Both the position numbers and the translations under genes were made by a program. From positions 1 through 59,642 of the forward strand of contig JAIQFI010000040.1 of the NCBI GenBank assembly GCA_020073345.1: DNA of 59,642 bases, read 5' to 3'. Below are positions 50,872-59,642 of this stretch, piece after piece. The notes beneath the pieces were generated by a model. The model was not told the origin of the DNA. It did no database searches and saw only the letters and a list, made by a program, of their open reading frames with translations. The stretch comes from Terriglobia bacterium. Lineage in GTDB: Bacteria; Acidobacteriota; Terriglobia; Bryobacterales; Bryobacteraceae. How positions within the stretch are numbered: position 1 is the stretch's first letter; every line of letters starts with the position of its first letter.

Positions 50872-53800
50872 TCAGAACGTGAATTGCGCCACTAGCTGGC
50901 CCGTCCGCGGCGGGTACTGGACCGTCGAAGTGTTGATCGATCCGAAACCGGAAACGATCTGTTGGCCCGCTTGGGCGCAGGTACCATTAGCCCCGCTCGC
51001 CTGCTTGCAAACCGGCGCGGTCTGCGGACTCACGCCGGGCCCGCCGATCGCGGGGTTGTTCAGATATGTGCGGTTGAGTATATTCGTGAACTCCGCCCGG
51101 ATGTTCAGGTTCATCCGTTCGCGGATTCGGAATTGCCGTCCAACCGCGAAGTTCTCGACGGGCCGGCGCTCCCCCCGGAAATCGCCATAGTAAGTCTGGT
51201 TGCCGAACTGCCCAGGGCCTGGATTGGTCCACGCCGCCGGATTCAGTACGAACGCCGTATTCGGATCGAAGCAATGGCAATTGAGGTCTTTGAGGTAGAG
51301 TGGCTGGCCCGTCCGGATCTGCGGCGTGGCCGACTGAAACGTGACATTGGCGATGGTGGCCTGGCTGAGGTTGCTGGCATACCCCGTGGTGTTGGACGTC
51401 GGCGCGGCAAGCGGCGTCCCGCTCGCGTAATAGACGAATCCGTTGAACATCCAGTCGCGGACCGCGTAAGACACGCCCTTGGGTCCCCACTTGGGCAGCG
51501 TGTAAGTAAAACCGACGCGCATCACCAAGGGTTGATCCAGGGAAGAAAGCCCTTTGGCAAGCTCCCGATTTTGCACATCGGGAGTCCCAGCGAACGTGTC
51601 CATCGACTTGGACCAGGTAAAGGCGAAATCGACTTGCAGTCCTCGAGAGAACCGTTTATTGGCGGTCAACTGGAGCGAGTTATACCAAGTGTCGCCCAGA
51701 GGGGGGTTCACCAGACTGAGAGTGGTGAATTGCGGGAATGGCCTCAGCGACTGGGCCACTGTGGCCGATAGCGGGAACCCGGCGAAGGGAAGCCTGTTCT
51801 GAAAAGACCCCGCGGCGGCGGACCCAATGGGCGCGAGCAGCGTCGCCAAATCCGCCGGAGTGTTCAGGTGGAGCCCATTTCGGTTCAGGATATCCGTGCT
51901 CAGGTAGTTGTAGTTGGTCATGGGCGCCCCCAAGTAAGTCGGCCACCAGATCCCGCGGTTGCCGACGTAGGAAGCCTGCACCACCAGATCCCGCGTAATT
52001 TCACGCTGCACGCTCAAGCTGTATTGATATTGCCGTGCAGGCCGTCCGGCGTTCGGATCATAAAATTGCGGACCGGGGCCGGGGACCACTCCGCCGATCG
52101 GGTAAAAGCCGGCGCCATAGTTAGGCCACGCGATCTGGGACGCCGTCAAGGGAGAGCCGTTGACGGTCACACCCTGACCCAAGGTCATGAGCGCAGCCCC
52201 GGGATTGGATGCGGGGAAACGATTGCTGGCCGAGGCATTTCCGCTCGCAGCGCCAAAAACCTGGGCCACACCCGTGCTCGTGTACTCGACGCCGAAGCCG
52301 CCGCGGATCACGGTCTTGGGCAGGACCTGATACGCAAAGCCGATGCGCGGTCCGAATCCCCACGGATAGTTCTTCGCGAAGTCGCAGTTGCAAGTGGCCT
52401 GGTAAGTGACCGCTCCCGGATGCCCTCCGGCAGTGGGGTTCGCCAGGTTCGGCGCGAAATTCGGAGAACGGCCGTACTGTTCCTGGTACCAGGTTGAGTA
52501 ATCGTACCGCAAGCCAAGGTCGAGCGTGAGCTTGCGCGTCACCTTCCAACTGTCCTGCGCATAAAAACCCCACTGCTGTTTTCCAAAGCGCACGTTGGAA
52601 GGAGGATCCACCTCGGCGCTATCCACCGCACCCAGCAGGAAACTGGCGTAAGGGAGGCCGATATGGTTTGGACCTATATTGGCCACGCTGGAGCCGCTCG
52701 ACGTGTTGACCAGGTAGGGCATTGCCGTTTGCCCGCTGCTGAAGCCATAGGTACCCGACAGGTTGTTCACCGCGATCGTGTAGCTTCCCATGAACTCCCC
52801 GTTTCCGCCGAACTTGAACGTATGGTTGCCCTTGACCCAGGTCAAACTCGCAATATTATCGACGATACTGTAAACGTTATCCGCACGCCCCGGAGGGCCG
52901 CCAATGCTGGTTCCGCCGGCGACAGTATCGTTGAGACCGGTCAAGAGGGGAAACGTGGCCGGACGCTGAAACGCTTGGCTGCACAGTCCTAAACCCGCGC
53001 ACGGGTCGTAATCCGGCGTCACCGACGGCCGCCCTAGATAGTCCGTGTCATAGCCCGTCCCCAAATGCAGCAGAAGCGTGGGCGAGATAGTGTGGTCATA
53101 GTTCAGGCGCTCCCGATGCGAATAGATTCCGCCGCCGAACGTGCCGGAGATGGGCTGAGGCGCTCCATCTTCGCCGTAGCCCGTCGCGGTGAAGGTCATG
53201 GTGCGGCTCCAGAAGAAAGAAAGCTTGTCTTTGGGCCCAAACGAATGGTCGACCTTGAGGGAAGGAGCCTCGGTGTCTCGTTTGACGAGTTCCGAATTCT
53301 GAAAATTCTGAACCACACCGGCGGTGCTGCACGGCGGTCCCGCTGTACACAGGGGCACCGGGATCAGGTTTTGGATCTTCTGGGTAACGGGATCGAACCG
53401 CGCCGGGAGGATTTTGTTGCCCGCGAACGGATCGGTGACGAGCTGGCCATTGGGCGCCGGGTGCTGTGTGAGCGGATCGTAAATGGTGTTGGCAAGGATG
53501 GCGCGGCCAGCCGGATCCGTCCCGAGATTTTTGTTGCCTGCGGCCGTAATCGCTGCGCTGAAGTCGCCGGTGCGATAAGCCTGCGTGGGGACGGTAAACG
53601 TACCCGGCAAGAAGTTCTGGTTCTGAATGAATTGCTCCCAGCTAAAAAAGAAAAAGGTCTTGTCGCGGCCGTTGTATACCTTGGGAATGTCCACCGGACC
53701 TCCCAAGGTCAAACCGTAATCATTTCGCCGCACCGTCGGCCGATTGTGCTCAAACGGGCTTTCTTTCTGAACCGTGAACGGCTGGCCTGCATTCATGAAG

Positions 53801-54585
53801 TCGTTTTGGAAGTACTCATACAAGCTGCCGTGGTACTGATTGGTGCCCGACTTCATGGTGACGTTCATGACCGCGCTGCCGGCCTGGCCGAATTCCGCAG
53901 AGTAGTTGCTGGTTTGAACGGTCCACTCCTGGATGGAATCCATGCCGGGCTGGTTCTGCTGGTTGGCGCCCTGGCCCAGAATGTTGGTCCCGTCCATGCC
54001 GTCGACCAGAACTTTCTCCGATCCGGAAACTCCGCCGTTGATGCGTACGGTGGGCCCCGTAAAAGATGGACTCGGCTGGTAGAACGCCCCCGGCAGCAAC
54101 GCCACCAAATTGAACGGGTTCCGGATGCCGGAGGAATTCTGCCCGACCGAGAGAAGCGGAAGGGCGTCCATGGTCTTTGTGGCGATGGTGTTGCTCAATT
54201 CGCCGCTTTCCGTCTTGAGCAAAGGAGCCGCCTCGTTGACCGTGACAGATTCTGTCGCGCTGCCGACTTCCATTGCGGCATCGACACGGATGGTTTGCGC
54301 CGCCTGGATGATCAGGCCAGCGCGGACGAATTTTTTAAATCCGGGAACAATGACGGAAAGATCATACGTGCCGGTCGGAAGGTTGGGAATGGTGTAGTTA
54401 CCAGTCGCCGAGCTCGCCACCTGGTATACGGCTCCGGTTCCGGAATTCCGCGCTTCGATCGCGGCATTGGCGACGACTGCTCCCGCGGGATCGCTGACGG
54501 TGCCGGTGATGGTGCCACGGTCGGTCTGCGCAAACAACGTCAGAGCGACGAAGAAAAGAACCAGCGCGATCGAAAAAGAACGCAT
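50872..54585 (-). CDS. Large TonB-dependent receptor, Oar-like
   Basis: An outer-membrane protein of 1237 residues. After a signal peptide (MRSFSIALVLFFVALTLFAQ) come a carboxypeptidase-regulatory-like domain (about 22-105: GTITGTVSDPAGAVVANAAIEARNSG, YTIPNLPTGTYDLSVIVPGFKKF), a plug domain (near 115-270, VRINGGVSGSEKVLVDGMDG) and a long barrel ending in the aromatic QLVAQFTF. This acidobacterial Oar/TonB class is abundant in Solibacter-like genomes; substrates are unknown, with polysaccharides, siderophores and peptides proposed. AGGTCACC precedes the ATG. A long open frame on the opposite strand is only its shadow. Confidence 0.95.
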   Translation of the reverse strand: MRSFSIALVLFFVALTLFAQTDRGTITGTVSDPAGAVVANAAIEARNSGTGAVYQVASSATGNYTIPNLPTGTYDLSVIVPGFKKFVRAGLIIQAAQTIRVDAAMEVGSATESVTVNEAAPLLKTESGELSNTIATKTMDALPLLSVGQNSSGIRNPFNLVALLPGAFYQPSPSFTGPTVRINGGVSGSEKVLVDGMDGTNILGQGANQQNQPGMDSIQEWTVQTSNYSAEFGQAGSAVMNVTMKSGTNQYHGSLYEYFQNDFMNAGQPFTVQKESPFEHNRPTVRRNDYGLTLGGPVDIPKVYNGRDKTFFFFSWEQFIQNQNFLPGTFTVPTQAYRTGDFSAAITAAGNKNLGTDPAGRAILANTIYDPLTQHPAPNGQLVTDPFAGNKILPARFDPVTQKIQNLIPVPLCTAGPPCSTAGVVQNFQNSELVKRDTEAPSLKVDHSFGPKDKLSFFWSRTMTFTATGYGEDGAPQPISGTFGGGIYSHRERLNYDHTISPTLLLHLGTGYDTDYLGRPSVTPDYDPCAGLGLCSQAFQRPATFPLLTGLNDTVAGGTSIGGPPGRADNVYSIVDNIASLTWVKGNHTFKFGGNGEFMGSYTIAVNNLSGTYGFSSGQTAMPYLVNTSSGSSVANIGPNHIGLPYASFLLGAVDSAEVDPPSNVRFGKQQWGFYAQDSWKVTRKLTLDLGLRYDYSTWYQEQYGRSPNFAPNLANPTAGGHPGAVTYQATCNCDFAKNYPWGFGPRIGFAYQVLPKTVIRGGFGVEYTSTGVAQVFGAASGNASASNRFPASNPGAALMTLGQGVTVNGSPLTASQIAWPNYGAGFYPIGGVVPGPGPQFYDPNAGRPARQYQYSLSVQREITRDLVVQASYVGNRGIWWPTYLGAPMTNYNYLSTDILNRNGLHLNTPADLATLLAPIGSAAAGSFQNRLPFAGFPLSATVAQSLRPFPQFTTLSLVNPPLGDTWYNSLQLTANKRFSRGLQVDFAFTWSKSMDTFAGTPDVQNRELAKGLSSLDQPLVMRVGFTYTLPKWGPKGVSYAVRDWMFNGFVYYASGTPLAAPTSNTTGYASNLSQATIANVTFQSATPQIRTGQPLYLKDLNCHCFDPNTAFVLNPAAWTNPGPGQFGNQTYYGDFRGERRPVENFAVGRQFRIRERMNLNIRAEFTNILNRTYLNNPAIGGPGVSPQTAPVCKQASGANGTCAQAGQQIVSGFGSINTSTVQYPPRTGQLVAQFTF

Positions 54586-54715
54586 GGTGACCTCCCCAAC
54601 AATCTAAAGTCACTCTTGGACTCCGGAACCGCGTCCGCAAATCCAAATCGGCAAAAGTCTACATCCGCCTCAATCGGTTGTCAATGCCCCGCGGGCCGCA
54701 CGACCACAGTTCAAT

Positions 54716-55633
54716 CTACAGCGGCAGTACTGCCGCCACCGCCGTCTCCGCCGGCTCCCGCTCGATCGGATTCCGCAGCGGGAGCCCGAAGCCTTCCCAC
54801 TGAATTACGACCTCGTCGCCCTCCTCCAGCAGCACGCCATCGCCGAAACTCGAGACGCTGCCGCCCAGGAAATGGATATGCACGTCACCCGGTATCCGAT
54901 GAGCGTCGAATTCAAAATGACGCTGCTCGATCTCCTCCAGCCGGAACGCCGTATGTTTCTCGCCGGTGCGGATTTCCTTGCACCATATCGGCCTACCAAC
55001 CCCGCCGATGGCCCGCTCCACGGCCACCGAGCCCGCCACGTCCTGAAATTCGGCATCGAGCACCAGCTCCGGCCCGATCGCGCACGTCCGCAGCTTGGCC
55101 CGCGAGAGCAAGCGCGCGTCCTTGCCCGCCATGGCTGGATCGGCGAACTCGTTCCCGGGAGTCAGTCCGACGCGCCGCGGAACGCCGTCCGGCCCGATCA
55201 GATACACGCCGGCCAGTTCCGCTTCCTCGGCGCCACTCAAGGCGCAAGCGGGGATGGTCAGGGGCTCACCATGCGCCCGCAGATGCATGCCGTTCCCCTT
55301 CGTGAACCAGGGCGGCGCCGCGGGAAGCGCGGCCTCCGTAACGCCGTGGGCGTTGGCGCATCCCGAAACCAGGCAGCATGCCGTGTGCTCAGGGTGATCG
55401 AAGCTCGGGAGAAACCTCCATCCGCTGCTCAGCGCGTAAACCTCGCGATAGTCCAGAACAATGCCCGATAAGTCGGTACTCAAAAGCTCCCGCAGCTTCT
55501 GCCCAGTCTCGATGGCTGCCATGGCGAAAGCGTACGCCGTCCGATATGTGGATAGAAGGTGGAGCTCATCGCCGTTCACCAGGGCGACGCGCCGTCCATA
55601 CTCGGCGTGGATGATCTGGACCAATCTTGTCAA
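54716..55633 (-). CDS. AraD1 / fumarylacetoacetate hydrolase family protein
   Basis: A protein of 305 residues. The start TRLVQIIHAEYGRRVALVNGDELHLL and the block GNGMHLRAHGEPLTIPACALSGAEEAELAGVYLIGPDGVPRRVGLTPGNEFAD match the AraD1-type branch of the FAH family, which acts on sugar acids (2-keto-3-deoxy acids) using a divalent metal; the acidic pair AEEAEL and D/E in VVIQ region fit. The start is TTG 55633 as read; no strong ribosome-binding site, so the true start is not certain. The 130 bases before the TonB receptor gene hold nothing obvious. Confidence 0.75.
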   Translation of the reverse strand: MTRLVQIIHAEYGRRVALVNGDELHLLSTYRTAYAFAMAAIETGQKLRELLSTDLSGIVLDYREVYALSSGWRFLPSFDHPEHTACCLVSGCANAHGVTEAALPAAPPWFTKGNGMHLRAHGEPLTIPACALSGAEEAELAGVYLIGPDGVPRRVGLTPGNEFADPAMAGKDARLLSRAKLRTCAIGPELVLDAEFQDVAGSVAVERAIGGVGRPIWCKEIRTGEKHTAFRLEEIEQRHFEFDAHRIPGDVHIHFLGGSVSSFGDGVLLEEGDEVVIQWEGFGLPLRNPIEREPAETAVAAVLPL

Positions 55634-55741
55634 AGCGGAACTTGTCAGAGTGGAAATAGTAACACCTCAGCCTTACACCTCCGCATAAAGCAGCGCAATC
55701 ACCCTTTCTGCGTGCTGGCATACTAAGGCCTGGAGGCCATC

Positions 55742-56395
55742 ATGGCGAAGAAAGTCGGAGTGCTGGGATCGGGCGTGGTGGGGCGAGCGCTGGCCGAGGG
55801 ATTTCTCAAACACGGATACGAAGTCATGCTCGGCACCCGCGATCCGGGTAAAGGAGACGTGCCCGCCTGGCTGGCCGCGCACCCGGGCTCGAAGGCAGGA
55901 ACCTTCCGCGATACGGCGATTTTCGGCGAGATCGTTGTCCTGGCGGTAAAAGGCCTGGTAGCGGAGGAAGTCATTGAGCAAGCCGGCCCGGATCATCTGA
56001 CTGGCAAGACTGTGATCGATACCACCAATCCTTTGGCGGACGAGGCGCCCGTGGATGGAATCTTCAGTTTCACCACGGGACCGAACCAATCGCTCGGCGA
56101 GGAAGTACAGAGGCTGCTTCCCAACGCGCATGTGGTCAAGGCCTTCAACAGCGTGGGCAGCGCGCTCATGGTGAATCCGAAATTCGAGCAGGGCACGCCG
56201 ACGATGTTCCTATGCGGCAATCATCCGGAGGCCAAGCGCCTGGTCTCCGGGATTTGCGTACAATTTGGATGGGAACCCTTCGACTGCGGCAGCATTGCAG
56301 CGTCCCGGGCGCTGGAGCCGCTGTGCAGACTTTGGGTCCTGCCCGGATTCCTGCGCAACGATTGGTTCCATGCCTTCAAGATGCTGACCCGCTAA
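55742..56395 (+). CDS. NADPH-dependent F420 reductase-like protein
   Basis: A protein of 217 residues with an N-terminal Rossmann motif (KVGVLGSGVVGRALAEGFLKHGYEVMLGTRDP; TRD suggests NADP), then TVIDTTNPLADEAPVDGIF and NAHVVKAFNSVGSALMVNP, the layout of NAD(P)-binding F420:NADPH oxidoreductases and STEAP-like reductases. Many bacteria without F420 carry such proteins, so the cofactor is open. GGAGGCC precedes the ATG. The C-terminal helix block (ALEPLCRLWVLPGFLRNDW) is usual for the family. Confidence 0.85.
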   Translation: MAKKVGVLGSGVVGRALAEGFLKHGYEVMLGTRDPGKGDVPAWLAAHPGSKAGTFRDTAIFGEIVVLAVKGLVAEEVIEQAGPDHLTGKTVIDTTNPLADEAPVDGIFSFTTGPNQSLGEEVQRLLPNAHVVKAFNSVGSALMVNPKFEQGTPTMFLCGNHPEAKRLVSGICVQFGWEPFDCGSIAASRALEPLCRLWVLPGFLRNDWFHAFKMLTR

Positions 56396-56469
56396 AGCCC
56401 GGACCTCCCGAAGGGGCTCAGCAAACCACCCACCGGCATCCTGGCGGCGGGTCGCGCTAAGATCAGGCC

Positions 56470-57432
56470 ATGGCCGCGCTTTTCGACCAGTATCCCAGCC
56501 CCCTGGTGGACCTGCGCGACGTCACCTCTGCCTACCTGGAGCCCCTGCTCCACGAAGAAACAGAGGAATGGCGCACCGAACTGGACTGGGATTACCGCCC
56601 CTCGGCCGACCTGGTCCGGCGCTTCGTGGACATGCGCGCGCTCACGGGCTTCACTCTTCCGGGCGAGAAGGAAGCAGCGGGATACGGCTACTACGTCTGC
56701 GAGGAGGGTAAAGGTCTGATCGGTGGTCTGTACCTGGGGCGCCGCTACCGGACCATCGAGCATGAGAATACACTGCTGACGGCCATCCTGGACGCCATGT
56801 GGCGCACGCCGGGCACGCGCCGCGTGGAAGCACAGTTGATGATGCTCAGCTCGCCTCTCGACCGTAGCGTGCCATACCCGCGCTGGTTCCGTCCCTTCCC
56901 GCGCAAGTTTTTTGAAGCCTCCTTGGACACCATCCGTTCCCTGCCCCCGCGCGAGCCGAAGGTGGCTATCGCGCCCTGGTCGGAAGGCCGTCAGGAGGAC
57001 GCCGCGCGGCTGATCGCGGCGGCCTATGCGGGCCACATCGATAGCCACATCAACGATCAGTACCGCTCCGCCAGCGGCGCACGGCGCTTTCTGACCAATA
57101 TCGTGCAATACCCGGGCTGCGGTACGTTCTTCGCGCCGGCCGCGTGTGTCGCGGCGCCGGCCACCGGCCGCGGCCTCTACGGCGTCTGCCTCACCAGCAT
57201 GGTGGCGCACGATGTCGGCCACATCACGCAGGTCTGCGTGGCGCCCGCCTTTCGCGGTACCGGCCTGGGCTACGAGCTGCTTCGCCGGAGCCTGCTGGCG
57301 CTGGCCGATCACGGCTGCCGGACGGTAAGTCTCACGGTGACTACGTCCAACGCCTCCGCGATCCAGCTTTATGAGCGTATGGGTTTCGTGACTCGCCGCG
57401 ACTTTGCGGCCTACGTGTGGGACATGAAGTAG
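56470..57432 (+). CDS. GNAT-family N-acetyltransferase
   Basis: A protein of 320 residues. The C-terminal half (about 170-320) is a GNAT domain: ITQVCVAPAFRGTGLGYELLRRSLLALADHG contains the acetyl-CoA motif (RxxGxG/A), followed by TVTTSNASAIQLYERMGFV. The N-terminal half (about 1-160) has the outline of a degenerate second GNAT unit (YYVCEEGKGLIGGLYLGRRYRT, TRRVEAQLMMLSSPLDRSVPYP), so the protein may be a tandem GNAT. Substrate unknown. TAAGAT ends 6 bases before the ATG; no clear Shine-Dalgarno. Confidence 0.9.
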   Translation: MAALFDQYPSPLVDLRDVTSAYLEPLLHEETEEWRTELDWDYRPSADLVRRFVDMRALTGFTLPGEKEAAGYGYYVCEEGKGLIGGLYLGRRYRTIEHENTLLTAILDAMWRTPGTRRVEAQLMMLSSPLDRSVPYPRWFRPFPRKFFEASLDTIRSLPPREPKVAIAPWSEGRQEDAARLIAAAYAGHIDSHINDQYRSASGARRFLTNIVQYPGCGTFFAPAACVAAPATGRGLYGVCLTSMVAHDVGHITQVCVAPAFRGTGLGYELLRRSLLALADHGCRTVSLTVTTSNASAIQLYERMGFVTRRDFAAYVWDMK

Positions 57433-57435
57433 GGC

Positions 57436-58002
57436 TCAGCGCCCTACGGCTTCGAGGACCTCGTTCGTAACGACCACCGTGCAGAATTCCCGATCCAGGT
57501 TCGCCAGGCTCATGGCGTGGACCTCCTCGGCGGTGCGCCATGTCCCGTTCCAATCTTTCCTGCCGAAGGTGAATGCGGCATCCTCAACCAGGTACGTTTC
57601 GAAACCAAGATTCCCCGCCATCCGAACCGTCGCTTCCACGCAGTTGTTGGTAATCACACCCGTTACGATCAAAACCTTCTGTCCTGCCTGGCGCAACCGG
57701 GCCTCGAGATCGGTACCGATAAACGCGCTGTTGGTTTGCTTGGCAATGACGACTTCTCCGGATAAGGGTCGCACCTCGGGTTCGAATTCGTTCCCCGGTT
57801 GTCCCGGCCGGTAATGCGACTCCGGTTCGACGGAATCGTGACGGATGTGGTAGATCGGCCTGCCGGTGTCACGCCATGCTCTGAGGAGCGCGGCCATATT
57901 GTTCTCGGCTTGAAGATTGTTACGCTCGCCATGGCTCGGATGATCGATCGCCTTCTGCACATCGATCACGATGAGTGCGGCAGTTCCATCACCCAAGCTC
58001 AT
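57436..58002 (-). CDS. Cysteine hydrolase, isochorismatase family
   Basis: A protein of 188 residues with the catalytic triad Asp14 (IVIDVQKA), Lys88 (VVIAKQTNSAF) and Cys121 (TNNCVEAT). Length and motifs fit the nicotinamidase/isochorismatase-like hydrolases, often of unknown amide substrate. ATG 58002 (MSLGDGTAALIVID) is preferred over ATG 58023. Converges with the GNAT gene at 3 bases and diverges from accD. Confidence 0.9.
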   Translation of the reverse strand: MSLGDGTAALIVIDVQKAIDHPSHGERNNLQAENNMAALLRAWRDTGRPIYHIRHDSVEPESHYRPGQPGNEFEPEVRPLSGEVVIAKQTNSAFIGTDLEARLRQAGQKVLIVTGVITNNCVEATVRMAGNLGFETYLVEDAAFTFGRKDWNGTWRTAEEVHAMSLANLDREFCTVVVTNEVLEAVGR

Positions 58003-58073
58003 GAATATTAAGAATGTTATCATTGCGCACGTTATGATGGCGCTCCTGCCTGCTACGCTAGAAGCTGTAACTT

Positions 58074-58916
58074 ATGGCGTGGTTTACCCGGGAGAAACCC
58101 GGCATAGACGAAGGCTCCGGCGAAGGCGAAAAGCGTCTCCTCACCGAGGGCCTCTGGCTGAAGTGTGAAAGCTGCGGCCAGATCATCTGGAAAAAAGCCC
58201 TCGACGAGAACCTCCAGTGCTGCCCCAAGTGCGAGTTTCATTTTCGGATCGATGCCCGCACGCGGCTGGGCATGTTGTTCGACGGCGCCTTTGAGGAATT
58301 CGATACGGGAATGACCTCCTGCGACCCGCTCCGTCTGGATGATGCCTATCGCGACAAGCTGGCCACCGCGCGGGAAGCCACCCAGCTCTCCGATGCGTTG
58401 CTTTCGGCCGCGGGTGCGCTGGATGGCCGGCGCGTGAATATCTGCGCCATGGAATGGAAGTTCATGGGCGGCAGCATGGGCGCGGTGGTAGGGGAAAAAA
58501 TCACTCGAGCCATCGAACGCTCGGTCCAAAGCCGCACCCCGCTGGTGATCGTTTCGGCTTCCGGCGGCGCGCGCATGCAGGAAGGCACCATCAGCCTGAT
58601 GCAACTCGCCAAGATTTCCGCGGCTTTGATGCGTTTAGACGAGGCCCACGTCCCGTACATCAGCGTGCTGACGGATCCGACCTCGGGTGGCGTCACTGCC
58701 AGCTTCGCCATGCTGGGCGATCTGAACATCGGCGAGCCGGGCGCGCTGATCGGATTCGCCGGCCCGCGCGTGATCGAGCAGACCATCCGCCAGAAGCTTC
58801 CCGAAGGCTTCCAGCGCAGCGAGTTCCTGCTGGAGCACGGGTTTCTGGATGCCGTGGTCAAGCGCTCGGACATGAAGGCGTACATCGCCCGCAGTCTGCG
58901 GTTCTTCTGCGACTAG
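58074..58916 (+). CDS. accD: Acetyl-CoA carboxylase, carboxyltransferase beta subunit
   Basis: A protein of 280 residues that with AccA transfers carboxyl from biotin to acetyl-CoA, the first step of fatty acid synthesis. An N-terminal zinc finger has Cys31, Cys34, Cys50 and Cys53 (KCESCGQIIWKKAL, CPKCEFHF). The crotonase-like domain carries SGGARMQEGTISLMQLAKISAAL and DPTSGGVTASFAMLGD, GALIGFAGPRVIEQTIRQKLPEGFQ. Full length. Ribosome-binding signal is weak. Confidence 0.97.
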   Translation: MAWFTREKPGIDEGSGEGEKRLLTEGLWLKCESCGQIIWKKALDENLQCCPKCEFHFRIDARTRLGMLFDGAFEEFDTGMTSCDPLRLDDAYRDKLATAREATQLSDALLSAAGALDGRRVNICAMEWKFMGGSMGAVVGEKITRAIERSVQSRTPLVIVSASGGARMQEGTISLMQLAKISAALMRLDEAHVPYISVLTDPTSGGVTASFAMLGDLNIGEPGALIGFAGPRVIEQTIRQKLPEGFQRSEFLLEHGFLDAVVKRSDMKAYIARSLRFFCD

Positions 58917-58934
58917 AACCGATCTCAGTTTTTT
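58899..58934 (+). terminator. Possible terminator overlapping the accD stop
   Basis: CGGTTCT (58899-58905) and AGAACCG (58915-58921) form a 7-bp stem spanning the stop codon; six T follow at 58929-58934. The 7-base gap between stem and T-run makes it a weak example. Confidence 0.4.
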
Positions 58935-58945
58935 GTAAATAAAAC

Positions 58946-58974
58946 TTGACACGCGTCCAGAGTGGAGCTACGCT
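58946..58974 (+). promoter_or_regulatory. Promoter of the membrane-protein/Xre pair
   Basis: A perfect TTGACA (58946-58951) and TACGCT (58969-58974) are 17 bases apart. TGTCAA follows at 58980-58985, making an inverted pair with the -35, a possible site for the Xre regulator encoded downstream. Confidence 0.65.
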
Positions 58975-59020
58975 TCGAATGTCAATTAAACTTTACATTA
59001 TGACAACGAAGGGAGACATT

Positions 59021-59443
59021 ATGAATCAACTAAAACCACCGGAGAATGGCTATCAGTTGCGGATCCGGACGAACGTTATACGGCTCTTCCGCTGGAACGG
59101 CGCGTGGGGGGCGGCCACGGCGCTGATGGCATTCGGACCGAAATTTCTTTGGAATAAGGCCTTGGGGTTCACGCTGCTGGCGGTCGCTCTAGACGTCGCC
59201 GTGGGCGTCGGCATGATCCTGGCCAACAAAAACTACCTCGCGGAACTGGATGAGCTCCAGCGGAAGGTTCAACTGAACTCCATGGCAATCACGTTGGGAG
59301 TCGGCCTGATCGCCGGCGTCCCGTTTTCGGTGATGGAAGCCTACCACGTGATTCCCTTCCATGCGGACATCGCGTACCTGCTGATTCTCATGATTCTGAC
59401 GTTTGCCGTATCCAACCTGTACGGCACGTGGCGCTACCGATGA
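59021..59443 (+). CDS. Small membrane protein paired with an Xre regulator
   Basis: A protein of 140 residues with four predicted membrane helices (GAWGAATALMAFGPKF, ALGFTLLAVALDVAVGVGMILA, SMAITLGVGLIAGVPFSVMEAY and IAYLLILMILTFAVSNLYG) and a short charged loop between the second and third (NKNYLAELDELQRKVQL). ATG 59021 has GGGAG upstream. Its TGA overlaps the ATG of the regulator (ATGA at 59440-59443). Such membrane-protein/HTH pairs are widespread; the role is not established. Family name not certain. Confidence 0.8.
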   Translation: MNQLKPPENGYQLRIRTNVIRLFRWNGAWGAATALMAFGPKFLWNKALGFTLLAVALDVAVGVGMILANKNYLAELDELQRKVQLNSMAITLGVGLIAGVPFSVMEAYHVIPFHADIAYLLILMILTFAVSNLYGTWRYR

Positions 59444-59642
59444 AGAACCGGCTCAAGGTGCTGCGCGCCGAGCGCAACTGGACGCAGGCCCAGTTGGCCG
59501 ACGCGCTGGATGTGTCCCGGCAGACCATCAACGCCATCGAGACGGGCAAGTTCGATCCGAGCCTGCCGCTCGCCTTCCGCGCCGCCCGGCTCTTCGGACT
59601 GCGCATCGAAGAGATTTTTCATGACCAGGACACGGCGCCGCT
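59440..59642 (+). CDS. Xre-family transcriptional regulator, truncated by window end
   Basis: The reading begins at ATG 59440 and runs off the right edge after 67 codons. It encodes a compact helix-turn-helix: MKNRLKVLRAERNWTQAQLA, then DVSRQTINAIETGKFDPSLPLAFRAARLFGLRIEEIF, the usual form of the short 65-75 residue regulators paired with small membrane proteins. It is likely almost complete. Coupled to the gene before it by ATGA; it probably represses the TTGACA promoter upstream. Confidence 0.92.
   Translation, partial: MKNRLKVLRAERNWTQAQLADALDVSRQTINAIETGKFDPSLPLAFRAARLFGLRIEEIFHDQDTAP

Noticed and set aside
53065-55305. Very long plus-strand open frame (746 codons)
   Set aside because: It is antisense to the TonB receptor and the AraD1-family gene, both with clear domains. 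Its translation is Arg/Pro-rich, has no recognisable motif, signal or ribosome-binding site, and reflects high-GC codon bias of the opposite strand.

Overview
The window looks like a chromosomal stretch from an Acidobacteriota member, most like the Solibacter/Bryobacter group. The signs are a VWFA protein of the acidobacterial type, a 1237-residue Oar-like TonB-dependent receptor with an N-terminal carboxypeptidase-regulatory domain, several secreted families common in that phylum, a Tol-Pal operon with a TonB-like TolA, and GC-rich coding throughout. This placement rests on recognised families, not on a marker-gene tree.

Bases 1-26,780 look like an accessory region devoted to stress and starvation. 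A minus-strand operon runs VWFA, bacterioferritin, HtrA protease (broken by an in-frame stop), ABC ATPase, ABC permease (broken by a frameshift). Plus-strand genes follow: DUF883, BON, PEP synthase, two small hypotheticals, malic enzyme, Glu/Leu dehydrogenase, FtsH, a PAS histidine kinase with a NarL-type regulator, a CBS-pair protein, a triple-BON protein, a mannose-1-phosphate guanylyltransferase-like enzyme, an orphan PAS kinase and a deazaflavin-type reductase. Malic enzyme plus PEP synthase would take malate to PEP, and the dehydrogenase links 2-oxo acids to amino acids. The set resembles in outline a dormancy regulon (CBS, Usp, nitroreductase, NarL-type two-component system). The region ends in mobile and decayed DNA: an IS91-type element carrying a coupled tyrosine recombinase, then remnants of UspA, an RND adaptor and a PIN toxin-antitoxin pair, stopping at an initiator tRNA-Met gene.

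Bases 26,780-59,642 look like ordinary chromosome: lipoprotein, aminotransferase, S9 peptidase, SDR, higBA, DUF1801, tRNA-Ala(GGC), three tandem secreted metallo-beta-lactamase-fold paralogues placed directly behind tolQ-tolR-tolA-tolB-pal-cpoB, recN and an MFS transporter, a probable structured RNA with terminator, an FAD reductase and sthA, a TetR regulator with two dyad operators, secreted acidobacterial proteins, the large TonB receptor, an AraD1/FAH-family enzyme, an F420-reductase-like protein, a GNAT acetyltransferase, an isochorismatase, accD, and a membrane-protein/Xre pair cut by the window end.

The two halves differ in how genes start. Most left-half genes have clear Shine-Dalgarno sequences. 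Several right-half genes instead have a -10-like hexamer only 5-8 nt before the start codon, suggesting leaderless transcripts. Points most worth a second look are the candidate RNA at about 44,112-44,278, the leaderless pattern, the initiator tRNA with U1:A72, the MBL triplet behind tol-pal, and the stress island itself. No CRISPR array, rRNA or replication origin was seen.
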